Source of the DNA: an uncultured Neglectibacter sp.
Lineage (GTDB): Bacteria; Bacillota; Clostridia; Oscillospirales; Acutalibacteraceae
Direction: 5' to 3'
NCBI GenBank assembly: GCA_904419785.1
Contig: CAJFSY010000001.1
Coordinates: forward strand, 125,174 to 189,173
Length of the DNA: 64,000 nucleotides
Shown: positions 16,887 to 25,287 of the stretch, piece by piece
How the letters are laid out: every line of letters starts with the position of its first letter
Numbering within the stretch: position 1 is the stretch's first letter
Program-made: the position numbers and the translations under genes
The notes under the pieces: generated by a model
What the model saw: the letters and a program-made list of their open reading frames with translations, nothing else
Database searches by the model: none
What the model was told of the DNA's origin: nothing

Positions 16887-16915
16887 TTGACAATTTTTAC
16901 GAAATTTGATAGATT
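16887..16915 (+). promoter_or_regulatory. Promoter of the TSCPD gene
   Basis: TTGACA (16887-16892), 17 bases, TAGATT (16910-16915). Confidence 0.65.
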
Positions 16916-16960
16916 ATTTAATCAGTAAAGAATCCTAGGAAAGAAAGAGGCATTATAATT

Positions 16961-17224
16961 ATGGAAATCCATTACACACCCAAAGGTGTATGTTCCCGTC
17001 AAATCGACATTTCAGTAGAGGACGGCGTAATACAATCCGTAAAATTTACCGGTGGCTGCAATGGCAACACCCAAGGCGTTGCCGCTTTAGCTAAAGGCAT
17101 GAAGGTAAAAGAATATTTGGATCGCTGCAAGGGAATTCATTGCGGTGCCCGGCCCACATCTTGCCCCGACCAGCTGGCTCAGGCACTGTCTCAGGCAGTT
17201 GAGGATGGCAGAATTAGTCTGTAA
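16961..17224 (+). CDS. TSCPD-domain protein, TIGR03905 type
   Basis: A complete 87-residue protein consisting of the TSCPD domain, named after its motif (here RPTSCPDQLA at residues about 65-74). Further conserved features are GVCSRQIDI, GGCNGNTQGVAALAKGM and GIHCGARPTSC, with four to five cysteines. The domain also occurs at the C-terminus of some ribonucleotide reductases, and the free-standing form has no known function. A consensus AAAGAGG precedes the ATG. Monocistronic. Confidence 0.92.
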   Translation: MEIHYTPKGVCSRQIDISVEDGVIQSVKFTGGCNGNTQGVAALAKGMKVKEYLDRCKGIHCGARPTSCPDQLAQALSQAVEDGRISL

Positions 17225-17247
17225 TTCTAGTTAAGCATATCAAAAAG

Positions 17248-17289
17248 AAAAAGCCCTTCCCACTCATATCGAGAGGGAAGGGCTTTTTG
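17248..17289. terminator. Bidirectional terminator
   Basis: AAAAAGCCCTTCCC (17248-17261) pairs perfectly with GGGAAGGGCTTTTT (17275-17288), between the TSCPD gene and the convergent small Cys-rich gene. Confidence 0.92.
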
Positions 17290-17351
17290 TCTCCGGGAGC
17301 TATCCTGGTTTTGGTATCACTCCGCGGATTCCATTAAGAATGGGCTGTTAT

Positions 17352-17483
17352 TTAGCAGCCACAGCCGCCGCAATTGCCGCAGCCACATTCGTTGTTGGTG
17401 TTGCCGCCAAAGCCATTGCCACCACAGCAGCACATCAAGAGGATAAGGATGATAATCAACCAAGTGCAGTTTCCGTTACACAT
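17352..17483 (-). CDS. 43-residue cysteine/glycine-rich membrane-anchored protein
   Basis: A minus-strand reading frame too short for ordinary gene calling. The ATG at 17483 is preceded nine bases upstream by AAAGGAGG. The product has a short N-terminus with two Cys, one hydrophobic helix (WLIIILILLM, residues 8-17) followed at once by CCC, then a Gly/Asn linker and a C-terminal CGCGNCGGCGC block. Ten of 43 residues are Cys. Similar short proteins in Clostridia are labelled high-cysteine or chorion-like, without known function; that resemblance is from memory. The layout suggests a membrane-tethered metal- or thiol-binding peptide. The plus-strand frame over the same bases is a low-complexity shadow. 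Confidence 0.75.
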   Translation of the reverse strand: MCNGNCTWLIIILILLMCCCGGNGFGGNTNNECGCGNCGGCGC

Positions 17484-17636
17484 ATTGGAAAGCCTCCTTT
17501 CGAATTACACTCTATCTTATGGTGGGAGAAAAAAAGTGTTACACTTTCCAGCGTTTGACTTTAAAAAAATTGATTTCGAGAGAAAACAAGAGAAAATAAG
17601 AGATTGAATGAGCTTGAGTAGATTTCACAAGTGTTT

Positions 17637-17701
17637 TTTGACTTTGATTGACCTTGACCTTTTCTGGAAAGTGCTTATAATTAAAGTCAAAGAAAGTCAA
17701 A
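17637..17701 (+). promoter_or_regulatory. ctsR promoter with CtsR operators
   Basis: The -10 TATAAT (17676-17681) with TTGACC (17654-17659) upstream at 16 bases. AGTCAAA-GAA-AGTCAAA at 17685-17701 fits the CtsR heptad direct repeat (A/G)GTCAAA-NAN-(A/G)GTCAAA exactly and overlaps the transcription start. A second, inverted copy with one mismatch, TTTGACT-TTG-ATTGACC, lies at 17637-17653, covering the -35 side. Two sites flanking the promoter imply tight heat-shock repression by the product of the first gene. Confidence 0.88.
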
Positions 17702-17727
17702 GACAAGTGGAGGAACGGTGAGATGGA

Positions 17728-18180
17728 ATGCGTATCAGTGATAGTGTTGCGAAATACATTTTAGATTTGCTCAATGAAGAAAACGGCACGGCGGAGATCC
17801 AGCGGAATGAACTGGCTAACTATCTGGGATGCGTCCCAAGCCAAATCAATTATGTGCTTACCTCCCGGTTCACTCCGGAACAAGGTTATATTGTAGAAAG
17901 CCGGCGTGGAGGCGGCGGATATATCCGTATTACCCGTATGAGGCTTTCTAAATCTGATATGATCATGCATATTGTCAATGGAGTAGGAGATAGCTTGGAT
18001 ACCTCTACAGCGCGGGCAATGACTTCCAACCTGTTGCAAAATGGTATGTTAGACTCGACCGCTGCTGCGTTGATACAAGCTGCTTGCTCAGAACACGCCT
18101 TAGCTGCTGTTCCAAAAGAGATGCGGGATACAGTGAGGGCTGCTATTTATAAAAATATGCTTTTGGCCACCAGAACTTAA
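17728..18180 (+). CDS. ctsR: Transcriptional repressor CtsR
   Basis: A 150-residue class III heat-shock repressor. The N-terminal winged helix-turn-helix includes CVPSQINYVLTSRF and the glycine-rich wing VESRRGGGGYIRITR (residues about 53-70), which carries the thermosensing tetraglycine loop; a C-terminal dimer domain follows. It represses clp genes and is inactivated by heat or by the McsA/McsB system. First gene of the ctsR-mcsA-mcsB-clpC operon, whose promoter has matching operators. An in-frame TGA just upstream fixes the ATG, although the GGAGG is 14 bases away. Confidence 0.96.
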   Translation: MRISDSVAKYILDLLNEENGTAEIQRNELANYLGCVPSQINYVLTSRFTPEQGYIVESRRGGGGYIRITRMRLSKSDMIMHIVNGVGDSLDTSTARAMTSNLLQNGMLDSTAAALIQAACSEHALAAVPKEMRDTVRAAIYKNMLLATRT

Positions 18181-18193
18181 AGGGGGAATTATT

Positions 18194-18709
18194 ATGATGT
18201 GTCAATCCTGCGGGAAAAAGACAGCTACTACTCATATAAAGACGATCGTTAACGGCAAACTGACAGAATATCATTTGTGTGCCGATTGTGCAAAACAAAA
18301 AGGATACAGCAATATCTTTTCTAACTGGGGTATGGATTTTGGCAACTTGCTGGGAGGCTTTATTGGAAATGGCTTTGCTAACAGCCATGTGACTCGTTGC
18401 CCGACCTGTGGCGCCAGCTTTGATGAGATCACCCAATCTGGAAAGATCGGCTGCGCAGATTGCTATCAGACATTCCGTGACCAGCTGCTTCCAGTAGTTC
18501 AACGGATTCACGGAACCACCCATCACAAAGGGAAAGTTCCCGGAGGTTCGGCATTGCAGGTAAGCGGTGGTCAGCATCAAATGATGCCGGTAAAAGAGTC
18601 GCCTTTGGAAGAAAAGAAACGCCTGTTAAAGCAGGCAATTGAAACACAAGATTTTGAACAAGCCGCAGTGTTGCGAGATGAGATCAAGGAGATGGAAAAC
18701 CATGGCTGA
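18194..18709 (+). CDS. mcsA: McsA, zinc-finger activator of the McsB arginine kinase
   Basis: 171 residues with two pairs of CxxC motifs, MCQSCGKK plus LCADCAKQ near the N-terminus and CPTCGASF plus GCADCYQTF in the middle, which bind zinc, and a C-terminal UVR motif KKRLLKQAIETQDFEQAAVLRDEI (given here as a region of residues about 138-165). McsA binds and activates McsB and links it to ClpC. An AAAGGGGGAA ribosome site precedes the ATG and the gene overlaps mcsB by eight bases. Confidence 0.95.
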   Translation: MMCQSCGKKTATTHIKTIVNGKLTEYHLCADCAKQKGYSNIFSNWGMDFGNLLGGFIGNGFANSHVTRCPTCGASFDEITQSGKIGCADCYQTFRDQLLPVVQRIHGTTHHKGKVPGGSALQVSGGQHQMMPVKESPLEEKKRLLKQAIETQDFEQAAVLRDEIKEMENHG

Positions 18710-19742
18710 GTTGACAAAATGGTATGAGAAAGCCGGTAATTGCGGGGATGTTGTGTGCAGTACCCGGGTGCGCTTAGCTCGAAATTTAAAGCAGTTTCCA
18801 TTTCCAGCCCGAGCGACAGACAAACAACTTGAAGCCGTGGAACAAAGCGTGAAAGACGCTCTGCTCTCTGGAAACAGCATTCTTTCAAAAGAATTCCGCT
18901 TTATACCGCTGGATAACATTTCGGAAGAAGAAGCTGTTTCCTTGGTGGAACGACATATCGTCAGCCCGGACTTTATTTCTGACCGTCACGGCAAAGCGGT
19001 TTTGATTTCTGAAGATGAAAGCATTTCGATCATGATCAACGAAGAAGATCATTTGCGTATTCAGGTTTTGAGAGAAGGGCTTTCCTTAAAAGAAGCGGCA
19101 GAAACTGCCGATCGAATCGACACGCTGCTAAGCGAAACCCTGGATTTCGCTTATGATCCGGAATTTGGATATCTTACGCAATGCCCCACTAATTTGGGAA
19201 CAGGTATGCGGGTATCTGTGATGCTCCATCTGCCCGCTTTGACTGAGAACGGAGCTATGCCCAGGATTTCTTCAAATTTGTCGAAGCTGGGGTTGACTCT
19301 GCGGGGAACCTATGGCGAAGGCAGTAAGATCATAGGCGCTTTGTATCAGCTTTCTAACCAGATCACTTTAGGTTTGAGTGAAAACGAAGCAATCGAGAAT
19401 TTGCGTTCCATCACAGTACAGCTTATGGAAGAGGAACGCAAGGCCCGCAGCCAAATGAGTGAGAACATCGCTTGGCAGGATAAAATCGATAGAGCTGCAG
19501 GGATTATGAAAACCGCCCGGGTTCTTTCCAGCAGTGAATTTATGGAACTGCTTTCTTATATACGCTTCGGGCTTTCAACCGGAGTGCTGCAAGGAGTGTC
19601 TACCGAAGAACTGAATACCTTGATGGTTAACGCCCAGCCCGCCACCTTAATGGCGAAAGCGGGCAAACCGTTAGATGAAAACCAGCGCGATGTAATTCGA
19701 GCAAATATGGCTCGGGAGCTTTGCGCGAAGATAAAGGAGTGA
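18702..19742 (+). CDS. mcsB: Protein arginine kinase McsB
   Basis: 346 residues of the phosphagen-kinase fold. Visible hallmarks are VVCSTRVRLARNL at the N-terminus (ATP-binding arginines), ISIMINEEDHLRIQ, and the catalytic TQCPTNLGTGMRVSVMLHLP containing the active-site Cys, near residues 163-182. McsB phosphorylates arginines, marking CtsR and misfolded proteins for ClpC-ClpP. ATG at 18702 is chosen over an upstream in-frame ATG inside mcsA because of AAGGAG ten bases before it and because similarity begins at MAELTKWY. Confidence 0.95.
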   Translation: MAELTKWYEKAGNCGDVVCSTRVRLARNLKQFPFPARATDKQLEAVEQSVKDALLSGNSILSKEFRFIPLDNISEEEAVSLVERHIVSPDFISDRHGKAVLISEDESISIMINEEDHLRIQVLREGLSLKEAAETADRIDTLLSETLDFAYDPEFGYLTQCPTNLGTGMRVSVMLHLPALTENGAMPRISSNLSKLGLTLRGTYGEGSKIIGALYQLSNQITLGLSENEAIENLRSITVQLMEEERKARSQMSENIAWQDKIDRAAGIMKTARVLSSSEFMELLSYIRFGLSTGVLQGVSTEELNTLMVNAQPATLMAKAGKPLDENQRDVIRANMARELCAKIKE

Positions 19743-19747
19743 GTAAT

Positions 19748-22243
19748 ATGACCTACCGTTTCAACGGATTTACAGAGAAAGCGAATAATGCAATGAATTT
19801 GGCTATTTCTTCCGCAGAAGAGTTTGGCCATGATTATGTTGGCAGCGAACATGTGATGTTAGGACTATTAAAAGAGGGAACTGGTGTGGCATACACCGTG
19901 CTGAATAAGCTGGGGATCACCGCAGAAGCATACGAAAAGCTGATCCGTGAGCGCATCGGCGAGGGAGAGCCTACCAGTTTATCTCCCGATGAGTTTACCC
20001 CCCGCACAAAGCGGATTCTCCAAGTGGCAGCTTTAGCTGGTGCCCAGCTGCACAACGCCTATGTGGGTACTGAACATTTGCTGATTGCAATTATTGAGGA
20101 CGGTCAAAGCTACGCAATGCGCTTTTTGCAAGTTTTAGGCGCCGATCCTAACCGTATCCTTTCGGAACTTTCTTCCATGCTGAGCAACGCTTCGTTTGGC
20201 AATAAGGGCGAAAACGTTTCCGGAGGCGGGGAAGAAGGGAAACAAGGAGGCAAGGCCCTAGACCAGTTTGGCCGTGATCTGACCCAGTTGGCCGCTCAAG
20301 GGAAGATCGACCCGGTGATTGGCCGTCAGACAGAGATCGACCGGGTGATTCAAATTTTGTGCCGCCGCACGAAAAACAATCCTGTGCTGATCGGTGAACC
20401 TGGCGTTGGTAAGACCGCTGTGGCCGAGGGCTTGGCTTTGAAGATTCAAGCGGGCGAAGTTCCGGAAATCTTGAAAAATAAGCGCCTTGTGTCTTTGGAC
20501 TTGACCGGAATGGTAGCGGGTACAAAATACCGCGGAGATTTCGAGGAACGAATCAAGAGTGCCATTGACGAAGTAAAAGCAGATGGCAATATCATTTTGT
20601 TCATCGATGAACTGCATACCATTATCGGCGCCGGTTCCGCTGAGGGTTCAGCAGACGCAGCCAATATTTTGAAACCCGCTCTTGCGCGAGGAGATTTTCA
20701 AGTAATTGGCGCGACCACGATCAATGAGTATCGGAAACACATTGAAAAGGATGCCGCTTTGGAGCGCCGTTTCCAGCCTGTTATGGTCGGTGAGCCTTCG
20801 GAAGAGGAAGCGATCACGATTCTTAAGGGTCTGAAAGACCGCTATGAGGCCCACCATAAAGTTCAGATCACTGATGAGGCCATTGACGCGGCAGTGAAGC
20901 TTTCTGCTCGGTATATTGCCGACCGCTATCTGCCCGATAAAGCCATTGACTTAATCGACGAAGCGGCTTCCCGTGTACGGCTGCGCACCTTTACAGCTCC
21001 TGAAAATTTGCAGGAATTGGAAAAGAAAATCAAGGATATTGAGATCGACAAAGCTGCGGCGGTAAACGCTCAGGATTTTGAACGAGCAGCTTCCTTGCGG
21101 GATAAAGAAAAAGAACTGCAAGAACAGCTGGAGCGTGCCAAAGATGAGTGGACCGCTAAAAATGAACGCAGCAACAGTGTTGTTGTTCCCGGCGACATTG
21201 CAGATATTGTTTCGATGTGGACCGGCGTTCCCGTATCACAGCTCACCGAGGAAGAAAGTCAGCGGCTGCTCCGCCTGGAGGACACTCTGCACAAGCGGGT
21301 GATTGGCCAGGAAGAAGCTGTTACAGCTATTGCCAAGGCAATCCGCCGTGGTCGTGTGGGGTTAAAAGATAAGAACCGCCCCATTGGTTCCTTCATTTTC
21401 TTAGGACCTACTGGCGTAGGCAAAACCGAACTGTGCAAGGCTTTGGCAGAAGCCATGTTTGGCGATGAAAAAGCAATGGTCCGGTTTGACATGTCCGAAT
21501 ATATGGAAAAGCATACAGTATCCCGTCTGGTGGGTTCACCTCCCGGATATGTAGGCTTTGACGAAGGCGGCCAGCTGACCGAAGCAGTGCGCACGAAGCC
21601 CTATTCCGTTGTGCTGTTTGATGAGATCGAAAAGGCTCATCCGGATGTGTTCAACATCCTGCTTCAAATTTTGGAAGATGGACGTGTGACAGATTCCCAA
21701 GGCAAAACGGTGGACTTTAAGAACACAGTGATCATCATGACTTCAAACGTAGGTGCAAGACTCATTACCGAGAAACAGAAGGGTTTGGGCTTTACCCAAG
21801 AAACCTCTGGTGAAACTACTGAGGAAGCAGATTTCGAAAAGACAAAAGAACTGGTGATGGGAGAGCTGAAAGCTCTGTTCCGTCCAGAATTTTTGAACCG
21901 TGTGGATGATATTATCGTGTTCCATAAGCTGAATAAAGAGGATACTGCTAAGATCGCGGAAAAAATGCTTTCCACCTTGCAGCAAAAGCTTCAAGATATG
22001 GATATCTCTATGGAATTCACAAAAGCTGCTGTGGACGCAGTTGCAGACAAAGGGTATGATCCTATGTATGGCGCTCGTCCTTTACGCCGGGTAATTCAAA
22101 GTCAAGTTGAAGACCCCATTTCGGAGAAAATGTTGGAAGGGGAGATCACGGCCAACAAAGTTTACCGTTGCGGCTATGTAGACGACAAGTTTGTGTTCGA
22201 GCCTGTTGAGCCTGCCGTGAACACTTCTGAAAAAGAAGCTTGA
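19748..22243 (+). CDS. clpC: ATP-dependent Clp protease ATP-binding subunit ClpC
   Basis: An 831-residue HSP100 unfoldase with two AAA+ modules. Order: N domain with two Clp_N repeats (residues about 1-150), first Walker [10 protein letters not shown] near 216, a UVR motif around 440 ([17 protein letters not shown]), second Walker [10 protein letters not shown] near 552, and a D2-small domain. A central coiled coil replaces the longer ClpB middle domain, so this is ClpC. It feeds arginine-phosphorylated substrates to ClpP, whose gene is not nearby. ATG at 19748 has AAGGAG eight bases upstream. Last gene of the CtsR operon. Confidence 0.97.
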   Translation: MTYRFNGFTEKANNAMNLAISSAEEFGHDYVGSEHVMLGLLKEGTGVAYTVLNKLGITAEAYEKLIRERIGEGEPTSLSPDEFTPRTKRILQVAALAGAQLHNAYVGTEHLLIAIIEDGQSYAMRFLQVLGADPNRILSELSSMLSNASFGNKGENVSGGGEEGKQGGKALDQFGRDLTQLAAQGKIDPVIGRQTEIDRVIQILCRRTKNNPVLIGEPGVGKTAVAEGLALKIQAGEVPEILKNKRLVSLDLTGMVAGTKYRGDFEERIKSAIDEVKADGNIILFIDELHTIIGAGSAEGSADAANILKPALARGDFQVIGATTINEYRKHIEKDAALERRFQPVMVGEPSEEEAITILKGLKDRYEAHHKVQITDEAIDAAVKLSARYIADRYLPDKAIDLIDEAASRVRLRTFTAPENLQELEKKIKDIEIDKAAAVNAQDFERAASLRDKEKELQEQLERAKDEWTAKNERSNSVVVPGDIADIVSMWTGVPVSQLTEEESQRLLRLEDTLHKRVIGQEEAVTAIAKAIRRGRVGLKDKNRPIGSFIFLGPTGVGKTELCKALAEAMFGDEKAMVRFDMSEYMEKHTVSRLVGSPPGYVGFDEGGQLTEAVRTKPYSVVLFDEIEKAHPDVFNILLQILEDGRVTDSQGKTVDFKNTVIIMTSNVGARLITEKQKGLGFTQETSGETTEEADFEKTKELVMGELKALFRPEFLNRVDDIIVFHKLNKEDTAKIAEKMLSTLQQKLQDMDISMEFTKAAVDAVADKGYDPMYGARPLRRVIQSQVEDPISEKMLEGEITANKVYRCGYVDDKFVFEPVEPAVNTSEKEA

Positions 22244-22260
22244 TTGATTATCGATAGAGA

Positions 22261-22300
22261 AAGCGCCCAGCCTGGGAAATCCTAGACTGGGCGCTTCTAT
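22261..22300. terminator. Bidirectional terminator after clpC
   Basis: AAGCGCCCAG (22261-22270) pairs with CTGGGCGCTT (22287-22296) between convergent genes. Confidence 0.85.
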
Positions 22301-22302
22301 TA

Positions 22303-23226
22303 TCATTTAAAATATGTCGCGATATGTTTTTCGCATTGGGGCGGTGAATAGATAAACTCATCCATATGGTCCCCTTGGAAAAAATATTCCGGTGGGGCGG
22401 GTTTTCTTGGTTCTGGATCGAAAGTTTCAATGATAATCAGTTTGACTTTCATCCTGCCTGGCAGGATGCTCTTGATAAATACGCTGGCTTGTTGGCCTGG
22501 ATAGATGTTCTCTTTTACTTCCGCCAGCCCCGCCAGGTTGGGAGTAAGTTCCACAAAAACCCCGTAGCTTTCCATGCTGCGGATAATACCCCCGACCGTC
22601 TCGCCAGGGCGGAACTTGTTGGCGTTTTCTTCCCAAGTTCCCAGCAATTCTTTGTGCGATAATGTGACCCGGCTCCTTTCACGGCATTTGACCACGGCTC
22701 GAATATCCATTCCAACTAAAAAGCGTTCCCGTGGATGCTCAATGCGGGATACGGAAATAGAATCGATTGGCAGTAAAGAAACGATGCCGCAGCCAATATC
22801 GGCAAAGACCCCAAAAGGTTCGATGTGTGTTACCCTGGCGTCGATAACATCTCCTGGGGACAAATTGTAGATGAATTCCTCCCGGCATTTTTCCTGAGCA
22901 GCTCTGCGGGAAAGCAATGCGGTAATCCGGCCGTATTCATCCCGGATAAAGTCCTGTACCAAAAAGCAAACTGGCCGGTTTACCCTGGAAAGAATCGCAA
23001 TGTCCCGTACAGAACCGTCCCGAATGCCAATGGCGCCTTCTTCCCGCGGGATGATCCCACGCATAAATTTTAAGTCTACAATCAGGTTGTGTTTGGAATC
23101 GCACATTACGGCCTTGGCTTCCAGGATTTTTCCATCCCGCATGGCTTCTGCCAAGGATGCGGGTGTCTGAAGTGACGCCCTGTTTTCAAAAGTATCAATC
23201 AAATGACCTTCCGGATGAAACTGCAT
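22303..23226 (-). CDS. S1 RNA-binding-domain protein (short ribosomal protein S1-like)
   Basis: 307 residues. A divergent N-terminal OB-like unit (KILEAKAVMCDSKHNLIVDL, residues about 30-100) is followed by two clear S1 domains: GDVIDARVTHIEPFGVFADIG around 135-205 and GETVGGIIRSMESYGVFVEL around 215-285. Such short S1 proteins are the Clostridial relatives of rpsA and bind mRNA or the 30S subunit. The ATG at 23226 is chosen over an in-frame start 64 codons upstream because the family begins at MQFHPEG and an AGGAAG lies about ten bases before. Monocistronic, convergent with clpC. Confidence 0.85.
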   Translation of the reverse strand: MQFHPEGHLIDTFENRASLQTPASLAEAMRDGKILEAKAVMCDSKHNLIVDLKFMRGIIPREEGAIGIRDGSVRDIAILSRVNRPVCFLVQDFIRDEYGRITALLSRRAAQEKCREEFIYNLSPGDVIDARVTHIEPFGVFADIGCGIVSLLPIDSISVSRIEHPRERFLVGMDIRAVVKCRERSRVTLSHKELLGTWEENANKFRPGETVGGIIRSMESYGVFVELTPNLAGLAEVKENIYPGQQASVFIKSILPGRMKVKLIIIETFDPEPRKPAPPEYFFQGDHMDEFIYSPPQCEKHIATYFK

Positions 23227-23435
23227 TTTCTGTTCTTCCTTTCTCTGCAAGGGCAGCCTGCCTAGTGTATAAACAGACCCCGGGCGTTTGCCGACCCATC
23301 CGCCCTCCTCCCGTGATACAAACATGTATATGTTTTGCCAAGAAGGAAAATACCCAGTGAAACCTTGCATCTTTTCTCTGTTTAGGGTAAAATAAGCTCT
23401 GTTATCAAATTTATACAACCAGCCACACTCTTTTA
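23227..23435. other. Intergenic spacer upstream of the S1-domain gene
   Basis: The minus-strand frame of the S1 gene stays open here but the encoded stretch looks unlike the family. No convincing promoter with 17-base spacing was found on either strand, and no RNA gene is recognised. Confidence 0.3.
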
Positions 23436-23682
23436 TGAAAACGCGGACAGTGTGAGGGACGGCTCAATAGGTGTGGGCGGGCGGCTTGCCCACCGCAGCC
23501 CTAACACTGGTGTTTTCACACCTCTGTGAAAACGCGGACAGTGTGAGGGACGGCTCAATAGGTGTGGGTGCGCGGCTTGCCCACCGCAGCCCTAACACTG
23601 GCGTTTTCACACCTGGGCGAAAACGCGGGCAGTGTGAGGAACGGCTCAATAGGTGTGGGCGGGCGGCTTGCCCACCGCAGGT
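23436..23682. repeat. Tandem 91-bp palindromic repeat, about 2.7 copies
   Basis: Copies start at 23436, 23527 and 23618 with a constant 91-base period and few substitutions. Each full unit begins TGAAAACGCGGACAGTGTGA and ends with the imperfect reverse complement (CCCTAACACTGGTGTTTTCA), about 83 bases apart, and contains an inner GTGGGC...GCCCAC hairpin. The third copy stops after its inner hairpin, at GCCCACCGCAG. The structure resembles a non-coding MITE- or REP-like element amplified in place. It lies directly upstream of the cyclophilin gene, whose leader would contain it. Open frames through it are artefacts of the periodicity. Confidence 0.85.
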
Positions 23683-23706
23683 GTGGTAAAGAAAGGAAAT
23701 CAGTAA

Positions 23707-24549
23707 ATGAAACGTAAGATCTTAGTGGGATTTTTTGCTCTGTTGGCAGCCTGTTTGTTAGTAGGATGTACAAATTCTGGAGAAACTTCTCCTGCTGCCA
23801 CAGTTCTCGACAGCGGGGATGCTCTGGTGTCTCAGGAAGATTTAACGCCACAGGACAACGGTAAAAAAGCCGGATACCAGCTGGATATGCCCGAAAAAGG
23901 TGAAGAAATCGCTGTTGTCACCATGGAATCTGGAGAAACATTTAAGCTTCGCTTTTTCCCAGATGAAGCTCCAAAAGCAGTGTACAATTTTAAAAAGCAC
24001 GCCATAGAGGGCTATTACGATGGTTTGACTTTCCATCGGATCATCAAAGGATTTATGATCCAAGGCGGTGACCCGGAAGGAAATGGCACCGGCGGCGAAA
24101 GCGTTTGGGGTGATTCTTTCGCTGATGAGTTCAATGCGAACCTCTTAAATATCGATGGTTCTGTTTCTATGGCGAACAGTGGCCCTGATACTAATGGTAG
24201 CCAGTTTTTCATCAACGCCACCGGTGGCTGGTCCAATAGTTGGGATTATTACCAGCAGGGATATGATGTGTATCAAGAGGACCCGGAAGCCTTTACCGCT
24301 TATTATGGTAGTTGGATCGATATGGAAAAACTGACGGATGACGTTAAAAAGCTTTATGAAGACAATGGGGGCAACCCGACGTTGGATGGATATTATTCCA
24401 CAGCAGGGAAGGGGCATACTGTATTCGCCCAGGTCTTTGAAGGCATGGATAATATTATGGCGCTTTCCCAGGTGGAAACAGATTCCAACGATAAGCCCGT
24501 TGAAGATGTGGTCATTAAATCCGTAGAAATTGTACCCTACGAAGGATAA
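23707..24549 (+). CDS. Peptidyl-prolyl cis-trans isomerase (cyclophilin type), lipoprotein
   Basis: 280 residues. A signal peptide ends in lipobox LLVGC with lipidation at Cys21, placing it on the outer membrane face. A 40-residue linker leads to a cyclophilin domain: [15 protein letters not shown] (catalytic Arg in FHR) near 113-128, NGSQFFIN near 160-167 and [10 protein letters not shown] near 237-246. Between the last two motifs lie about 70 residues where small cyclophilins have about 20, so a roughly 50-residue insertion rich in Tyr/Asp is present. It probably helps fold exported proteins. The promoter is not evident; the upstream region is the tandem repeat. Confidence 0.93.
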   Translation: MKRKILVGFFALLAACLLVGCTNSGETSPAATVLDSGDALVSQEDLTPQDNGKKAGYQLDMPEKGEEIAVVTMESGETFKLRFFPDEAPKAVYNFKKHAIEGYYDGLTFHRIIKGFMIQGGDPEGNGTGGESVWGDSFADEFNANLLNIDGSVSMANSGPDTNGSQFFINATGGWSNSWDYYQQGYDVYQEDPEAFTAYYGSWIDMEKLTDDVKKLYEDNGGNPTLDGYYSTAGKGHTVFAQVFEGMDNIMALSQVETDSNDKPVEDVVIKSVEIVPYEG

Positions 24550-24550
24550 G

Positions 24551-24590
24551 AAAAAAACCTCCCGGACAAATTGTCCGGGAGGTTTTTTTT
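24551..24590. terminator. Bidirectional terminator
   Basis: AAAACCTCCCGGACAA and TTGTCCGGGAGGTTTT form a long perfect stem between the cyclophilin gene and rex. Confidence 0.93.
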
Positions 24591-25242
24591 ATGATTCTTC
24601 TTCCTGTTCCGCTAACGCTAATTTGTAAGAAAGCGTCATCAAACTATCGTTCATATGTACGTTTTCTACGATGGCGTCTGGATGCTTAATAGTAATATCA
24701 TAGTGGCTGAAATTCCAAAAGGAGCGAATCCCCAGGCCATAAAGTTCATCAGAAACATCTTCAACGTATTCGCGAGGGACACAAAGGATGGCCATTAACG
24801 GATGCTGCTGATGGTAGAAATCTTTTACAGCAGCATAATCCAAAATCTCATGGCCGCTGATCTTGCCGCCAATTACCCTTTTAGCGTTATCGAATATGCC
24901 GATCAAAGAAAAACCAAGTTGTTCAAAAGGCATATGCCCGGCAATCGCTTTTCCTAAGTTGCCGGCGCCAATCAAAATGCAAGGATGCTGCTTTTGAATT
25001 CCCAAGATTTTTTCGATCTCTCTGCAAAGTTGAGGGATATTATACCCATATCCTTGCTGGCCGAAACCGCCAAAGCAATTAAAGTCCTGGCGTATCTGCG
25101 AAGCGGTGAATCCCATCTTTTGAGAAAGCTCTTTCGAAGAAATACGTGTTTCGCCTTTTTTATTCAGCTCCGTAAGAAAACGGTAGTATCTGGGTAGACG
25201 GCGGATGACTGACATGGAAACATTCTGCTTCTTTTGTATCAT
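24589..25242 (-). CDS. rex: Redox-sensing transcriptional repressor Rex
   Basis: 217 residues. N-terminal winged helix with RLPRYYRFL and ISSKELSQKMGFTASQIRQD, then a Rossmann domain with GAGNLGKAIAGH (residues about 93-104) and a C-terminal swapped helix. Rex represses fermentation and NADH-oxidation genes when NADH/NAD is low. It lies 45 bases downstream of icd on the same strand with no terminator between, so it is probably part of the acn-icd transcript. No Rex palindrome was found at that operon's promoter. Confidence 0.95.
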   Translation of the reverse strand: MIQKKQNVSMSVIRRLPRYYRFLTELNKKGETRISSKELSQKMGFTASQIRQDFNCFGGFGQQGYGYNIPQLCREIEKILGIQKQHPCILIGAGNLGKAIAGHMPFEQLGFSLIGIFDNAKRVIGGKISGHEILDYAAVKDFYHQQHPLMAILCVPREYVEDVSDELYGLGIRSFWNFSHYDITIKHPDAIVENVHMNDSLMTLSYKLALAEQEEES

Positions 25243-25287
25243 GATAGAAGTACTTCCTATGGAACAGTATTTTGTGGAACAGGTTTT

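Noticed and set aside
17340-17558. 72-codon plus-strand frame rich in Ala
   Set aside because: It is the complement of the Cys/Gly-rich small gene, whose strand has the SD and a sensible product.
23436-23690. Possible CRISPR array or coding repeats
   Set aside because: The 91-base units are repeated as a whole with no variable spacers, and each is an imperfect palindrome; frames through them stay open only because the units lack stops.
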